DNA of 64,000 nucleotides from Patiria miniata. Taxonomy: Eukaryota; Echinodermata; Asteroidea; Valvatida; Asterinidae. Below, in pieces: positions 11,417-23,401 of the stretch (positions are counted from its first letter, which is position 1; each line of letters opens with the position of its first letter). A program made the position numbers and the translations under genes. The notes below the pieces were generated by a model. That model did no database searches and was not told where the DNA came from. It saw only the letters and a program-made list of their open reading frames with translations. The DNA lies in contig NW_024037057.1 of the NCBI RefSeq assembly GCF_015706575.1, positions 62,001 to 126,000 of the forward strand, given 5' to 3'.

Positions 11417-13440
11417 GCCTCAATTGCTTTGCTATTAGAACATGTTGTGGGCCACAAACTTGAGGGTTTGGGGAAAAAAAGAAAATGGGTTTCGGATGAA
11501 ATTGTATACATTATTGTAATGGAGCGCAGAAATCATTTTTTTTTCAAACTAGCGATGGGCCACTGGACTTGAGGGGTGGTCATCTTTGGATGAAATTCTC
11601 TTTAAAAAAAACCCATAGAATTTGCCCCACAAAATTAAACAGGAAATGAGAGATGATGACATAAGCTTTAATTCGATGGGTGTCTCAAATACCTTGGAGA
11701 GTTGTGAGTATTTTAAAAAAAAATTGGGAAGTGCGCGTAAGTACCACTGAGGTCTATGGGAGTCTATTTTTGGCCTGCACCCAATATATCACGTGCAGCC
11801 TTGGTCTGCCATCTTGAACACCGAATTACGTTCAAGAGAAAATCGACATTTGAAGCAACTGCCGACATTCGGTCGCTTTTTTTCGACTGCAGTGAATTAA
11901 ATTAGACACGGCAGAAGTTCGACGTTTGAAGCCGACCTTCAACGAAAACAAAAATATGAAACCCAGCAACAATCAATTCAACAAGACTTTCGCTTACCTG
12001 CGTTTACTGAACACCAAACGATGGCAACCAGAACCGCACAAAGTAACGCAGGGAAAAGTGTTTCCGTTTTCCTGGCACTCAGATCCATGATTTATTGTGA
12101 ACAAGTTCAGAGAGGCACTAAAGTAGAACTCTCGATTCTGTGCTATAGTTACTACTTGGTGTTCTGTCTAAATATTTGTCAACCGTTTACGATCGATCTG
12201 AAGTTTCTAGCTCATATTTCAACAGGTACCATAATCGAAATGCACTTACAGTGTACACTGTTGTGTACGCGACCCTGGCTGCATTGCGTACTATGAGCCA
12301 GTCCCGTATATTATACCGAATACTAAAATGGAAGATTTGTATGAGATCACTGATCGTTGACCGTCGTTGTACTTAATGGTCAAAACCCACAAAAAAAGAA
12401 ACGATAAGCTGTACAGAAAAGCCAAGGACACGTGTCACTGGTACATTTATTTGCCTTTTACAAAAACCTGTGACACAGAGGAACATCAAATACGCGAAAA
12501 ATGCTCTGTAAATTAGTCTGGTCATTTACTGGTACTGCTCGCATGAGTAAAAACACAGAAACAATGAAACAATTAAGAAGCCAAAACATCGTTATCTCTA
12601 TGAATATTAATTGGTTGAGCTCCATTTATTATTTTCATACACCATATCACGCAAAACGTTTCCGTGGAGGAACAGGACAGGAAAATTATGAGATAAATGA
12701 ATCACAAAGTCACATCCTTCAACATATGGTAATAATCAGTTATAAGGTGTGTCGAAATTTGCTTACACCAAAGTAGCCTCACAATTACGTCACTGGGTAT
12801 ACAGGGTGAGTAAAAAACATACCCTACCATTTCGTATCTTGCCATCCGTATACTTTTACATCAGAAGTTGTACCTCTTGAGTTTAAACATTGTTTGCCCA
12901 CTTTAATACATGTCGGGTCTCAGACAGTCTCAGGTCTCTAGTGCAATTTATAGCTTATAAACAAGTCAAATTAATGTGCTAAATTTCGTTGGTTTTTTTT
13001 TTCTGAGCCAGGTGATAGCAAAAGATGGTAAAAGTTGTATTTAGCATGCCATGTAAGTTCAAACCGATAGGTTTCTCTTATTTACTTCTTACAATTGATA
13101 CTTGATATGGTATTGTCATGGTAATGTGCAGGCTATTAATTAGCCGCCTAATTCTTAATTCAGAATATAATAAAGCCGCAAGTGTTAAAAACAAAAACAA
13201 ATAACGAGTATTTACCCCCTTTGTTTCCTACGATTGATTCAAATGATTTATTTATCCCTGAATATCAAAATTCATATTTCCCCCAAATATGTGATTAAAC
13301 TATCTGCACAGTTTATATAAATCAATGCTCTAAAGCAAAAAGGCAAAATAAAGTCATATATGGCCTGGGCCAATAGGAAACCAGAGGGCTCAGTTAGGCC
13401 TATATAGTGCAGCAGATTGGTGATGAGATAGTTCATTTGA
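11417..13440. other. stretch without recognised gene
   Basis: Two diverged TCGACATTTGAAG / TCGACGTTTGAAG relics occur near 11840-11940. Otherwise AT-rich sequence. Open frames of 60-90 codons (12021-12776) lack recognisable domains. Confidence 0.35.
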
Positions 13441-13520
13441 TGATAAAAGCATGGAATTTAGCACACAGTCAGAGTATTTCATGGGAAAGATTGTGGCTAT
13501 AGGGCCATCGCAGATTTGTC
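13441..13520 (+). repeat. diverged direct copy of the right arm of the neighbouring palindrome
   Basis: It shares GGAATTTAGCACACAGTCAG, AGAGTAT and CTATAGGGCCATCGCA with 13702-13790, with many substitutions. It is therefore an older copy in the same orientation. Confidence 0.75.
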
Positions 13521-13573
13521 CTTTGAAAAAAATGTGTGTAGAATTACATGCAATGGCAGCCATTTTGAAAATT

Positions 13574-13826
13574 TTGAAAAGTGCTGGTTATTACTTATAT
13601 TTTTCTTAAAATACAAATATATGCAATGGCCCTATAGCCCAATACCTTTCCATGACATACTCTGACTGTGTGCCAAATTCCAATGTTTTCGTCATAAAAA
13701 TTTTATGACAAAAACATTGGAATTTGGCACACAGTCAGAGTATGTCATGGAAAGGTATTGGGCTATAGGGCCATTGCATATATTTGTATTTTAAGAAAAA
13801 TATAAGTAATAACCAGCACTTTTCAA
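13574..13826. repeat. near-perfect 253-bp palindrome, 1-nt spacer
   Basis: The 126-nt arms are centred on 13700 (GTCATAAAA-A-TTTTATGAC). I found one arm mismatch, beside the centre (TTTTC versus the complement of AAAAA). The arms carry GGCCCTATAGCCCAATACC and GACTGTGTGCCAAATTCC. No protein is encoded. Confidence 0.9.
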
Positions 13827-15239
13827 TTTCATCATATTGTGCACCGATTGCCTATATACTGTGAAAAAAAATGCAACACTCCATGCAAATGTCATGAAAC
13901 CGTAATATTCTGTTGACAAACGTCCAGGCACAAAATATCAACCAAAGGCCTCTCCAGTGCAAGCATTGACGGTGGACCAATTGGAAACAAGGTAAGACTG
14001 GGGTTTCCATTCATAATATGAACTGTCCCAACGTCTAGGTCTTTGTTTCCCCTAAAGATCAAGGCTCATCATCTTTAACATATTAATTTCCAATGGTTCA
14101 TAACCAGGACCTTGTTTTTAATAAATAACAAGTAAGAAAAAGTCCCAATTTCTATTTTCTTTAAAACAACTTTCCCTGGCATGTGTTATCAACGCAGTGT
14201 GGCTACAAACGGATGGAGTCCTAGTATTTCAACCATGGGGATTTGGAAAAGACGTCATGGCTGTACTGTCATGTAAGTCCCTTAACCACCAATAGCCCCT
14301 GAAAAACGAAACTGCATTACACTCTCTGCATTCTTGCAGTTCAATTCAATATCACTTTCAGACAATATTTGCCACGTCGTGTTATTTTCATTGAGCGTGT
14401 TCTTTTTCCAGATTGAATACAAAATTCCAGGGTTGACTGGACAAGTTCGGCACAGTTCCATTGTGACAAAACTTCAATTGATAACTTCTCTATGACTCAC
14501 CTGGCGCCTTCATCCTTTGCGTAGTTCATATTCAATACCGTGGCCTGTTGAACGGGTTAAATATAGTTCACACAAGTACCAGCATTGTTGCAGTACTAAG
14601 CCTACATGGAGTCGTGTGTGTAACGATATACAACGTGAAAATCCACGATGGCCGCTTTCACAGAAACATTGCCTGGGTTAATTTTACGAAAGAAAGGGTG
14701 AAAACTGGAACTACCAAAATCTGGGTTGTTCTATAACCAATTGTTTGAGTTACAATTTATGTTAGATTTGGTCTTGAATGACCACAGGCTTTGGTTGAAT
14801 TTAGCAGAAATTAAATGCCTAAGCATAACATTATAAAGGCACACAGGCGGTTTCGGGCAAGAATACAATTATACGTTTTAAATTATACACTTGCCAGCCT
14901 TTTAAACAAAAAGAACAATACTACGATATGCATAAAGCGCAGAAGATGCCTCGTTAAGATCATGTACACATCGCCTAATCCTGGGCAAACTAATGAACGG
15001 AGTGGTGAATTAATTCCGTGTTGTGTATGGGTACAAGCCTTTGTCGGGCCAAATTATACGGGGAAAAAGAAACCTCAATTAAATTTGAAATTGTCCACAC
15101 ATAAAGTTAGCAAAGTGCTACTTGTGGCTACTGGAAAGTGCTGGCGTTTTTAATTTCTGGGGCAAAATAAAGATGTCACGGTCGCTAAAGTGCTCCCTGC
15201 TCCCAAATCCGCCTTGCCGCGGCCTTGACAAAGTCATCT
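13827..15239. other. stretch without recognised gene
   Basis: No domain-bearing frame was found. A 112-codon open frame at 14815-15153 is basic and low in information, and looks like chance. Confidence 0.35.
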
Positions 15240-15451
15240 CTAGTTTTGCTCGAAGTCTGGACTAATTCAAATTGTACAGCCAGTCCCGATCAATGGCAAA
15301 CAATGTCAGGCCTAAGTGGTGATAGAGGGCGTTATCAACATTGTTCTAGCCTTGCTCCAAGATTGGACTGATTCGAATTTTACAGCCACTCCCGATCTCT
15401 GGCAAGCGATGTCAGGCCACCGTGGCGGTAAAGGGCGATTTCAATATTATG
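15240..15451 (+). repeat. two-copy 106-bp tandem repeat
   Basis: Copies start at 15240 (CTAGTTTTGCTCGAAG) and 15346 (CTAGCCTTGCTCCAAG). They share TACAGCCA, TCCCGATC and GATGTCAGGCC, with scattered substitutions. Confidence 0.8.
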
Positions 15452-15534
15452 AATGCAATTTAGTCCAAGGAACTTTGCCACTCGGACCCGAGAAAAATCC
15501 GGACATATTGCACAGCGAAGGGTTTTTAGATAGG

Positions 15535-16175
15535 AACGACGACCAGTCACGAAAGTCCCAATCAGTTGTCTCTCCAGATTCACAACTGTCATGCCTTCAC
15601 GACCAGGCGTTAATACAATAAGCATCTCGCCATTGAATGCGCAGTGAGTTGCTGTAGAGCCGTCGTCGAGCTATGTATCAATAACTGCATCAAACATCTT
15701 GACGCACTTCCCTGATTTCAGATTCCAGATCTTTACAAAGGCATCTTCAGATACGCCGATGACAATACCATCTCTGAGACGACACGAAATTACTCTCCTC
15801 ACACCAGAATAGATCGCATGCAAGCGAGAACAATTGCGTACATCCCAAACCCGAACTTTATTGTCAGCGTACACCCCTGCTGTGATCCCATCCTTGTAAT
15901 AGAGGTGATTCAGATTCGAGCATCCCTTCAGGATACAACGAGAGGCTCCGTCTGCAGCATTCCAGACCAAAATCTCATCTTCTGCAGGGTATTGAAAATA
16001 TTCTCTTAGTATAGCAGCACTAACGACTGTCTTACCATCAAAGAAGAGATGAGAAACAGCCAGACGATGTCCTCACATGACTCGCATTTGATCTCTTGGC
16101 GAATTAGGCACGAATCTTACCGTCACTGCATCCTGCAGCAATGATGCCATCCTTCATTTTCAAAGCATCTCTCTT
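15535..16175 (-). pseudogene. WD40-repeat protein, disrupted copy
   Basis: On the minus strand several WD40 blades follow one another: GHRLAVSHLFFDGKTVVS with EILVWNAADG, then CSNLNHLYYKDGI with NKVRVWDVRN, then VISCRLRDGIVIGVSED with FVKIWNLKSGK. A last partial blade reads STATHCAFNGEMLIVLTPG. The WD dipeptides are VW, VWD and IWN, as in beta-propeller scaffolds. The frame is broken at least twice. An in-frame TAG lies at 15671-15673 between FDAVIDT and LDDGSTATHC, with the same frame continuing afterwards. Upstream, a further blade (LKMKDGIIAAGCSDGKIRA, about 16100-16170) ends in a stop and lies in another frame. No introns are visible, which fits a retrocopy, although a fragment of an old gene is equally possible. 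Function of the parent is unknown, since WD40 alone does not define a role. Confidence 0.75.
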
Positions 16176-16476
16176 TCGACTGATATTTCATACTTTGATG
16201 AGATGTTGGCGAGACCCATGGGAAACATTCCAGATGCAAAGTATTATTACTAGTACCAAGTGCTAGATAGTCCCCTTCTGTAGACAAACCGGTCTTCTGC
16301 ACGACGCTTGACTACTTATTGGGGTTAGGTTTGTCTGTAGCAAAATGAAAAGAAACACTGTAAGGAAACATAAAAAAAAAATCGGTTGAAAGAGTTTTCT
16401 TGCACGAAAACAAAAGAATTTCCACACTAGGTATGTAACGTAAACATTATGGGTGTGTGTGCGTGTACAAACACTG

Positions 16477-16516
16477 CCTTGTGGGGTACCGAAACAATGG
16501 GAGGTACCCCACAAGG
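16477..16516. repeat. perfect 14-bp-arm hairpin
   Basis: CCTTGTGGGGTACC and GGTACCCCACAAGG are separated by 12 nt. A weaker copy of the theme (CTTGCGAGGCACC with GGTAACCCACAAG) follows at once. Confidence 0.8.
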
Positions 16517-17214
16517 AATGCCCACCGACTTGCGAGGCACCGTTTTGGTAACCCACAAGTTTTTCACGAAATAGATATATGGATTTTACTCAAAAATTTT
16601 AGTATTCCGCTGCGCTCATCTCACCCGCATTGCTGCATAATGCAGAATAGCACCGCATAGGCTGGTTTCGAGTGTACGGCCGGACAGCAGGTTGCAAACC
16701 GGATGCATTATTTATAGGCCTAGCTATACTGATACTTAACTCTTCGTCGATTCATCGATAAAGAGTCCGAAAAGTATTCCCTGCGGTCATGACATCCATT
16801 AATTAGACACGATATTTAGAGGTTCACCGGGGTTAGCCGAATGAACAAAAACTGTTAAACGTCCTGCCTTTTTGAAAAAAAGGAAGTTGGCCCCACTTTT
16901 GTTTTTTAATGGCCATCGCTTGGACTCAGGAAATGACATTCCAGCTTAATATGGGCTAGATGCCACAGACAAAGAGGCCAAAATGATGTCACTGTTTAAG
17001 ATTTATCATCTTTCGTTTAAAAGAAAAGAAACAAAAAAGGAGGCGGCCTCCAAAAAGGAAGCGGGCGGGGACGCTCAACATGTTTTTTTATTTTTTATTT
17101 GGCCTTAAAGATTTGAATTATACAATGTAGTGACAATGACTGAGGGCAAAGGTATTTCAGATAAGATGGTGAATGCATCGACACCATGGGATCGAGGTTG
17201 ATGATTACAAACAG
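16517..17214. other. stretch without recognised gene
   Basis: No coding signal. AAAAGGAAGCGGGCGGGGAC near 17055, next to T-runs, also occurs near 52305, so a dispersed repeat is present. Confidence 0.4.
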
Positions 17215-17725
17215 GACGCTGGGATACGCTGATGAGCTTCACAGAATCTTGTGAAGGAAGTGGCCCATGACCTTTGTATAAAGCATCTGGGTCAGCTGTT
17301 TAAGACCGCAGTTAGCCCATGCGTGCAAATGCTTTCCGAAAACTTTCCCATAGAAATACGCACATTCCATACCGGATGTGAGGCTGTTTCATTGCGGACC
17401 ATGTGGACAAAATGTTGAGCGTCGCACAATGCAATCCGACCGTTCATGACTCAAAACGGAGCCTGAGCAAGTGACGGGAATTGCAAATTTAAAACTCCGA
17501 TAATTTTACAGAATTTCCTACATTATTACGCTTTTTTCAACGGGAAACAAATCTCTAAACTGGAATTCAAGAGTAATAAATCAGTCTTAACAGCCGTTTC
17601 AAACCTTGCAGAGTCATGGCCGTGTTGACGCGCAGGTCAAAGGTCACGCAAAATCCAACCAATCAGAGCGCGAATTCATCAGAGTATCCAAGCGTCCTAT
17701 TTGCAGGGCGGGGGTCCGAGCGAAC
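17215..17725 (+). repeat. 510-bp dispersed repeat, copy 1
   Basis: It matches 23402-23915 in direct orientation along its whole length. Shared blocks include GAGCTTCACAGAATCTTG, CATTCCATACCGGATGTGA and ACCAATCAGAGCG. The many differences indicate an old duplication. No open frame is preserved. Confidence 0.8.
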
Positions 17726-17742
17726 CTTTGCCTAGTTTGGTT

Positions 17743-17786
17743 CCCAGACCAAAAGATTCTGACTATTCCTGATGAATCTTAGGTGA
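17743..17786 (+). repeat. GGTTCCCAGACC repeat arm
   Basis: TTGGTTCCCAGACCAAAAGA continues to TTCCTGATGAATCT. This is the exact reverse complement of the right arm of the foldback element at 51977-52086. Confidence 0.75.
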
Positions 17787-18801
17787 GGTAGCCTCCGGGA
17801 ATATATTGTATTACAATTTACGTCACGTGACAAAAAACGGGAGGAATTTCTCCTTTTCCCCAAAATGTCCCAAGTTTTTTTCCGAATTCATTTCGTAGAC
17901 AATTGGACAGCGCCCGAGTATTTCCAAGTATAGTGTAGGTTTAATTAACTGCTAATTGCTTATTAAAAACTTTTTAAAATGAGTTAATAATTAATATTCA
18001 TTGCTTTCACTAAGAAAACTTGAAATTCAACGACGGATCATATGGGCGAACTTTTTGCTGCATCACGTACTTTTTTGAATTTGACGACCCTTACCGAGAT
18101 TTTCCAAAACTCGGTCTTCATTCGGCTCCGCCTGCCAACAGTGCTATTTGGGTGACTAAATTTTAAGATTCCAGATCAACATTAGTAAATGTTATCTTAC
18201 AGAAATATCAAACTGTATAATCATAACTGCTTACGAAGCAAGTGATTTATTTTAAAACAAATTGTTAGTTGATAACGTTTACATGAAAAAAACAAAAACA
18301 AAAACAAACAAACAAACAAACAGTCAGCAGCCACCAATGTGGCATGAAGAGACCAGGTACAATTCATAAATACCTAAGTTTACCCATTCCTATTGGTTGG
18401 GAGCCCGTCACGTGGCCGGTCGTAAAAGGTAGATAAAACAACCGGCTGGCGTCTTCTTTGCCAGTGTAATATGAAATTTGACTCCTATGAAATCCATCCC
18501 TTTTACTCTTGTATTGGTTGACCGGCTCGAGTCCTTAACAGCGTCCGGACTCCTAACATTGGGTTTAAAACCGGCCAAACACATTTGTATTCCCTTATTA
18601 ATACAATCTTTTTGTACTTACACAAAATGTTGAGAAGATAAAACATCATTTTTGAAACCATTAAACAATTTAATACGCGTAATGTTTTTCATGTTTTTTA
18701 CTACAACCACGAGGAAAGATTCTACTGAACCTGAAAAAAAATATCAAAATAAGGCACAAACAAAATCCTTGAAAGTGAAAAACGCCACAGGGTTTCAAGT
18801 C

Positions 18802-18968
18802 TTATTTCCAAGCGTGCACGACCATAGATTCATAACCGTAGAGGACATGTCTGGGCTGAGACTTATCCCCATAGCGATCCAACGCCCACTGCCACAGGTC
18901 TTGCAAATAATCCTCCAGCGCTGCCGCTGGTATCAACTGCGTTTCTCCAAGATTTGTCTTCAATAACA
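18802..18968 (-). CDS. methyltransferase gene, terminal coding exon
   Basis: Last exon of the methyltransferase gene. On the minus strand TTTCTTTTCAACAG ends at 18969. The exon opens with two bases that complete a codon split by a phase 1 intron, which is exactly what the donor at 20684 supplies. It encodes about 54 residues: LKTNLGETQLIPAAALEDY, then LQDLWQWALDRYGDK and the terminus YGYESMVVHAWK before TAA (18802-18804). A closing YxxxxVVHAxK strand is characteristic of juvenile-hormone-acid-methyltransferase-like class I enzymes, and supports both the family call and the splice model. The reading is intact. Confidence 0.8.
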
Positions 18969-19539
18969 CTGTTGAAAAGAAAGAAGAAAAATCCAGGCGA
19001 TTTACGCGTGCACAAGCGTGTGCACCTTCTGATTGAATAGCACGATAGTCAATAAAGAGATTGAAAAAACAAAGAACTTAGTCTTCAATGTGCAGAATTA
19101 ATGAGTAAAATATTTTACGATCCCACTATTTTTCTTTAATTATGGGCAGTGAATTAACCAGTTCTTCTTTATCTGTATCCATACTCAAACTAGTTCATTA
19201 AACCATTATGCTATATTAAAAGAAAAAACCCAGCAACATTTGAATTAAACGCCAATGTTCAACACTTTGCAGAGAAAAGGCATCTTTTTTGCGATTGAGG
19301 GCGCTGAAACTGCGTAACTTATGGGATATGGCCTTACAAATTAATAAACAAACGAAGTGTCAATTAAAGAGATGTAAGTTTAAAATGATGGCAATCTTTA
19401 ACAACATGCGTTTTATACTTCAATTCCGTTTGTTTTTAACTCCATAACTGTGTCGTTACAGTGTCTCAATCTTGAAAAAAAACGAGATGGGTCTCGAACC
19501 ATGTGTCTTGCCTGCTTTCGCGATTATCTGTAAAGAGTT

Positions 19540-19755
19540 ACCTTTGACCTTGGTGTTTGACCAAAGACATTTGTTGCATCTATGACCCAAGTTTGGTTGC
19601 AACTGGACTTTAACTTTTGAAATAAGACCAATTTTACATATTCAGGCAATTATAAAACTTGACCTCATATGACCTTTCACCTTGGTATGTGATCTTTGAC
19701 CTCAGTATCATTATGAAGGTTGTGAAGTTTTGAAATGAGACCAATTTTACGAAAC
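19540..19755 (+). repeat. degenerate tandem repeat with CCTTTGACCTTGG motif
   Basis: Two units spaced 113-132 bp each contain ACCTTTGACCTTGG or ACCTTTCACCTTGG and end TGAAATAAGACCAATTTTAC or a near match. The AGGTCA-like half sites make it a possible nuclear receptor site, but there is no other support. Confidence 0.55.
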
Positions 19756-19794
19756 TTTAACCAAAATACCACATACATGTATACTACATACATA

Positions 19795-20455
19795 CATACA
19801 TGCACACCCAGACACGCACACTGTGTGTTCACCGTCGAGCGTGGACGTCCTATTGTCCCTCTTTTGTTTGTACTTTTTAGAAAGACTCCCATAGGTTTTG
19901 TACACGACCCCAATCGCGGAAGTATGCTGGGAATAGTGGACGATATTGTTCTCTTTTGTTCTCTGGTATTTTTCGTCTACGGTTTAAACAGATGAACACG
20001 TACCCACCCACCCACACGTTTGTTTATGGTGTAAATCGAGGATTTGCTTTTGTTCCGCTTCCCTTTTCCTTTGTTTGTACTTTTTCGCAACAGCTCTCCG
20101 ATGATTGGTTTTGCACACGTTTTCCAACTGAGGAGTCCTTGATTCGGTTTCTGACCTCGATTCACCGATGATGTGTGTGTGTCCTCGATTTACACCATAA
20201 ACAAACGCACCCACCCATACTCACACACGCACACACGTGTGTAAATACCAGCAATCGTGGACGCCCCATTGTCCCTAATCATCTTTCCTTTGTTTGTACT
20301 GTTAACTTTTTAGCGACAGCTCTCATTGGTTTTGTACACGATTTGAGATAGTGAACGTTCGGTCAATCGTGGACGTATTGTTTGCGCCCAATTCTGTTGT
20401 CCTACGTCCACGATTGCCGGTGTTTACACACGCACACACACACAGACAGACAAAG
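19795..20455 (+). repeat. three diverged units of about 200 bp with CA microsatellites
   Basis: Each unit has CA-rich sequence, a TCGTGGACG motif, TTTGTTTGTACTTTTT, then a GGTTTTGTACACGA-like block (near 19895, 20110 and 20328). It lies in the last intron of the methyltransferase gene. Confidence 0.65.
20017..20207. mobile_element. 191-bp segment with perfect 26-bp inverted ends
   Basis: CGTTTGTTTATGGTGTAAAT plus CGAGGA at 20017-20042 is exactly complementary to 20182-20207. It overlaps one unit of the surrounding repeat. Foldback element or inverted duplication. Confidence 0.65.
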
Positions 20456-20683
20456 TGATTGCATAGTCTCTTTCCTGAACAAAGTTCAGGCGAGACAAAA
20501 ATAAGGCCCTTTTGATTGATAAAGTCTGGGCTAAAACGTCTTCGGTTGATATCGTTGATACTGCTATAGCCTCTTCGATTTCGTTCACTTCCCTGGTACT
20601 GGTATTAAAATAAAATTGTTGATTGCACTCTTTTAATCATACGTGTGGTTCGAAAGCAATCCATTTTGTTTGCAGAAGCTTAC

Positions 20684-20819
20684 ATTTTAACTGAATTTCA
20701 GACAGGAGCAGTTCGTGTCTCCGCACTTCACACTTAGCCTCGGCCCAGCCACACTCTTTGAAGACTTTCTGCGTTTCTTGAACTGATAGGTTCCACATGA
20801 ACAGTGATGACTTGTAGTC
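20684..20819 (-). CDS. methyltransferase gene, penultimate exon
   Basis: Exon of 136 nt on the minus strand between TTGTCTTTCAG (acceptor) and a consensus donor GTAAGC after TTAAAAT. It enters in phase 0, matching the exit of 24753-25063, and leaves in phase 1, matching 18968. It encodes 45 residues: DYKSSLFMWNLSVQETQ, then KVFKECGWAEAKCEVRRHE and LLLSEIQLK. The part F-x-ECGW-x-x-x-KCEV is the conserved C-terminal strand region seen in juvenile-hormone-acid-methyltransferase-like proteins. Translation could run on past the donor to a stop at 20637, but the phase-compatible terminal exon at 18802 makes splicing much more likely. Confidence 0.8.
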
Positions 20820-21437
20820 CTGAAAGACAAAAGCCAAGGCAAAACACCTCTGTTACCGTTCTGTCTGTGTCAAAAAGGCCGGCATGTAATTTTTACTCCT
20901 CTTTAGTTAACATCATTGATTGAGGCTTTAAATAAGGTCTTTCCACGCATTTTTAACACTAGTCCGGTCAATGTAAGTTAAGACCTAGAACAAATTGCAA
21001 TAGAAACCATTCAAGCGTCAAACGACTTTAAATAAATACACAAACACCATGTGAAAAATCTCATTCTATGGAATGGAAGGGTGTTTTTAATCATTTTTCT
21101 TAAGATTAAAATTTGGGACATTTTGTCCTCAAACAACTCGTCTGGTGACTTACTTCGATTTACATGTCTGTATATGCTAATGCTTAGGATGCATGACCTC
21201 ATGCGAGTGCAGCAGACGACTGTTTCAAGTCTTCATTTTATACAGGGCACTACACTGCAAAAACTGTGGTGTAAATTCAACAATGGTGGTATCTATATAG
21301 GACCAGGGGTGTAAACGTGTTATACCCATGGTCTGATATAGATACTATCAGTGTTTAAGGTTTTTGCAGTTTGAAAGGTGTTCCGCCGCCGCTTTTCAAG
21401 AGTGAAATGCACTACTCCAGAAAAGCATACTTGAGTC

Positions 21438-22197
21438 CAGTGTTGTAGTCGAGACCGGATAGTCCGAGACCGAGACCAAGACCGAGACCTGAAGTTTCGA
21501 GACCGAGACCGAGACCGAGACCGAAATGGTCCGAGACCGAGACCGAAACCTTTCTAATCACGAAGATTACAGACAAAATTTGGACCAGTGGCAGTGTTAA
21601 AAACTTGATACATGACACCTTACTTGAGCAAAAAGTAGTTACACTTTAGAAATATGGGCTGTGATATGTTGTCTGCACCCAATCTTGACAAAAGTAAAAA
21701 GTTAAAGGCAGATGTTTCATCTGTTATAGGAACTCTGATCCTGAACTCCACAGTCACTCCTTGGTTTGAGCTAGGACTTCTAACGGATATTTAAAGATGC
21801 AATTTTAATAATTTGACATTGGGCCTCTTTTTTCTAAAATAAATATAGGACTTAACTTCTAGTTCTACCAAGACTTGTGTACTTGATTTTTTTAAAAAGC
21901 TAGAAAATGTTGAATATTTTTTTTTATAATTTCCGTAATGGAATATGGACTTGTACATTGTAGACCCAAAATTTGCGAGGTGGTAGCCAGATATGGATTT
22001 TAAAGTTTTTTTCTGACCGGGATTTTAATTTTTGAGGAATACTTCAAAATGAGGGACCGAGACTGAGACCAAGACCGAGACCACAGCTCCCGAGACCGAG
22101 ACCGAGACCACAGCTCCCGAGACCGAGATCGAGACCAGCAAAAAGTGGTCTCGAGACCGGGTCGAGACCAAGACCGGTCTCAAGACCTACAACACTG
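21438..22197. mobile_element. hAT-type non-autonomous element rich in GAGACC repeats
   Basis: Ends are CAGTGTTGTAGTCGAGACCG and the complement of CAGTGTTGTAGGTCTTGAGA. The flanks CTTGAGTC (21430-21437) and CTTGGGTC (22198-22205) are an 8-bp target duplication with one mismatch, as hAT transposases make. Blocks of (GAGACC)n lie just inside both ends (21465-21560, 22055-22165). There is no transposase. It lies in an intron of the methyltransferase gene. Confidence 0.85.
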
Positions 22198-22659
22198 CTT
22201 GGGTCCCGACGAAATGATTCTTTCGGAATGAAACAGACCTCGGTTTGTTATTACTATTCAAAAAGATGATTGGCATGGTCCACCTCTGCCCTCCGACTAA
22301 GACTTTGATCGGGAGCTCGTTTATTACTTATAGAAATAATACACTTGTCACGCTGCCTAATTTTTTTTCTCTAAAGCTCAGAATTCAGCTAAAATTTCAT
22401 TCCAGATTTTAATCCCGTTAATTTGTCTTCATAAAGTTTTTCGAGTATACGTTCATTTTTTTGGACAATTTATATCTTATTTATAAGTTATGCCGATGAC
22501 CTAAACGCATCACAAAAGGATTACACGAATCTCGGATTTCGGATATTTTCCCTAATAATTTAAAATTAGACTCCGGCCTAGTGCGGTAGACACCTGAAAT
22601 TTTACTTCAATTGGTTTCCCGCCCTTGTATCAAGTAGACCTGTTTATGTCAAGTTTTTC

Positions 22660-23061
22660 CATGAAACAAATGGTTTATTGAGCACAAAGTGATATAGTTT
22701 AACCAATAAATAATTCAGGCAGTAAAAAAAATCTCAAATTTCCTGATTTTTTTTTCCAAGAAAATATCCTATAGTATTGTGCGGAAGAGCAAATTACCAT
22801 ATATTTTAATAATTGGTTGACATAAAAAAGTCGTTTGCTGTGATCAGTCGTGTCTCGCGACATGAAACAAATGGTATATTGAGCACAAAGTGATATAGTT
22901 TAACCAATAAATAATTCAGGCAGTAAAAAAAATCTCAAATTTCCTGATTTTTTTTTCCAAGAAAATATCCTATAGTATTGTGCGGAAGAGCAAATTAACA
23001 TATATTTTAATAATTGGTTGACATAAAAAAGTCGTATGCTGTGATCAGTCGTGTCTCGCGA
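22660..23061 (+). repeat. 201-bp tandem duplication
   Basis: Copies at 22660-22860 and 22861-23061 both begin CATGAAACAAATGG and end CAGTCGTGTCTCGCGA. I count only a few substitutions, so the duplication is recent. Confidence 0.9.
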
Positions 23062-23401
23062 AGTCTCATACGTGATGTGAACGGATATTCTGACCAGTAA
23101 CGGACGCAAAAGAAAACATGACGCTCTCCATACGACTGTTTACGTATGATGAAAAAGTAGTAGAGAAAAAGTGAACAAAAGCACTTCTTCACTCCATGAT
23201 GAAATTCTTTAGCGTCCTATAGCATTAAAATACATTTAATTGCAATTTCTTCTAGGTCAGCTCCTGTTTTATTCTAAATTAAACGGACTATATAACTGTC
23301 AGCTTGTTAATTGACTGTAAACTTACACGTTGGGTAATTGCGCCCCCATGAGTCACGTTGGGCTACCACTAACATTTCGTTAGTACCCCCCGCCCTGCAT
23401 A

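Noticed and set aside
14815..15153. 112-codon open frame
   Set aside because: No domain, biased basic composition, no splice or start support.
19480..19520. tRNA B-box-like GGTTCGAGACC on the minus strand
   Set aside because: No matching A box at a proper distance and no cloverleaf.
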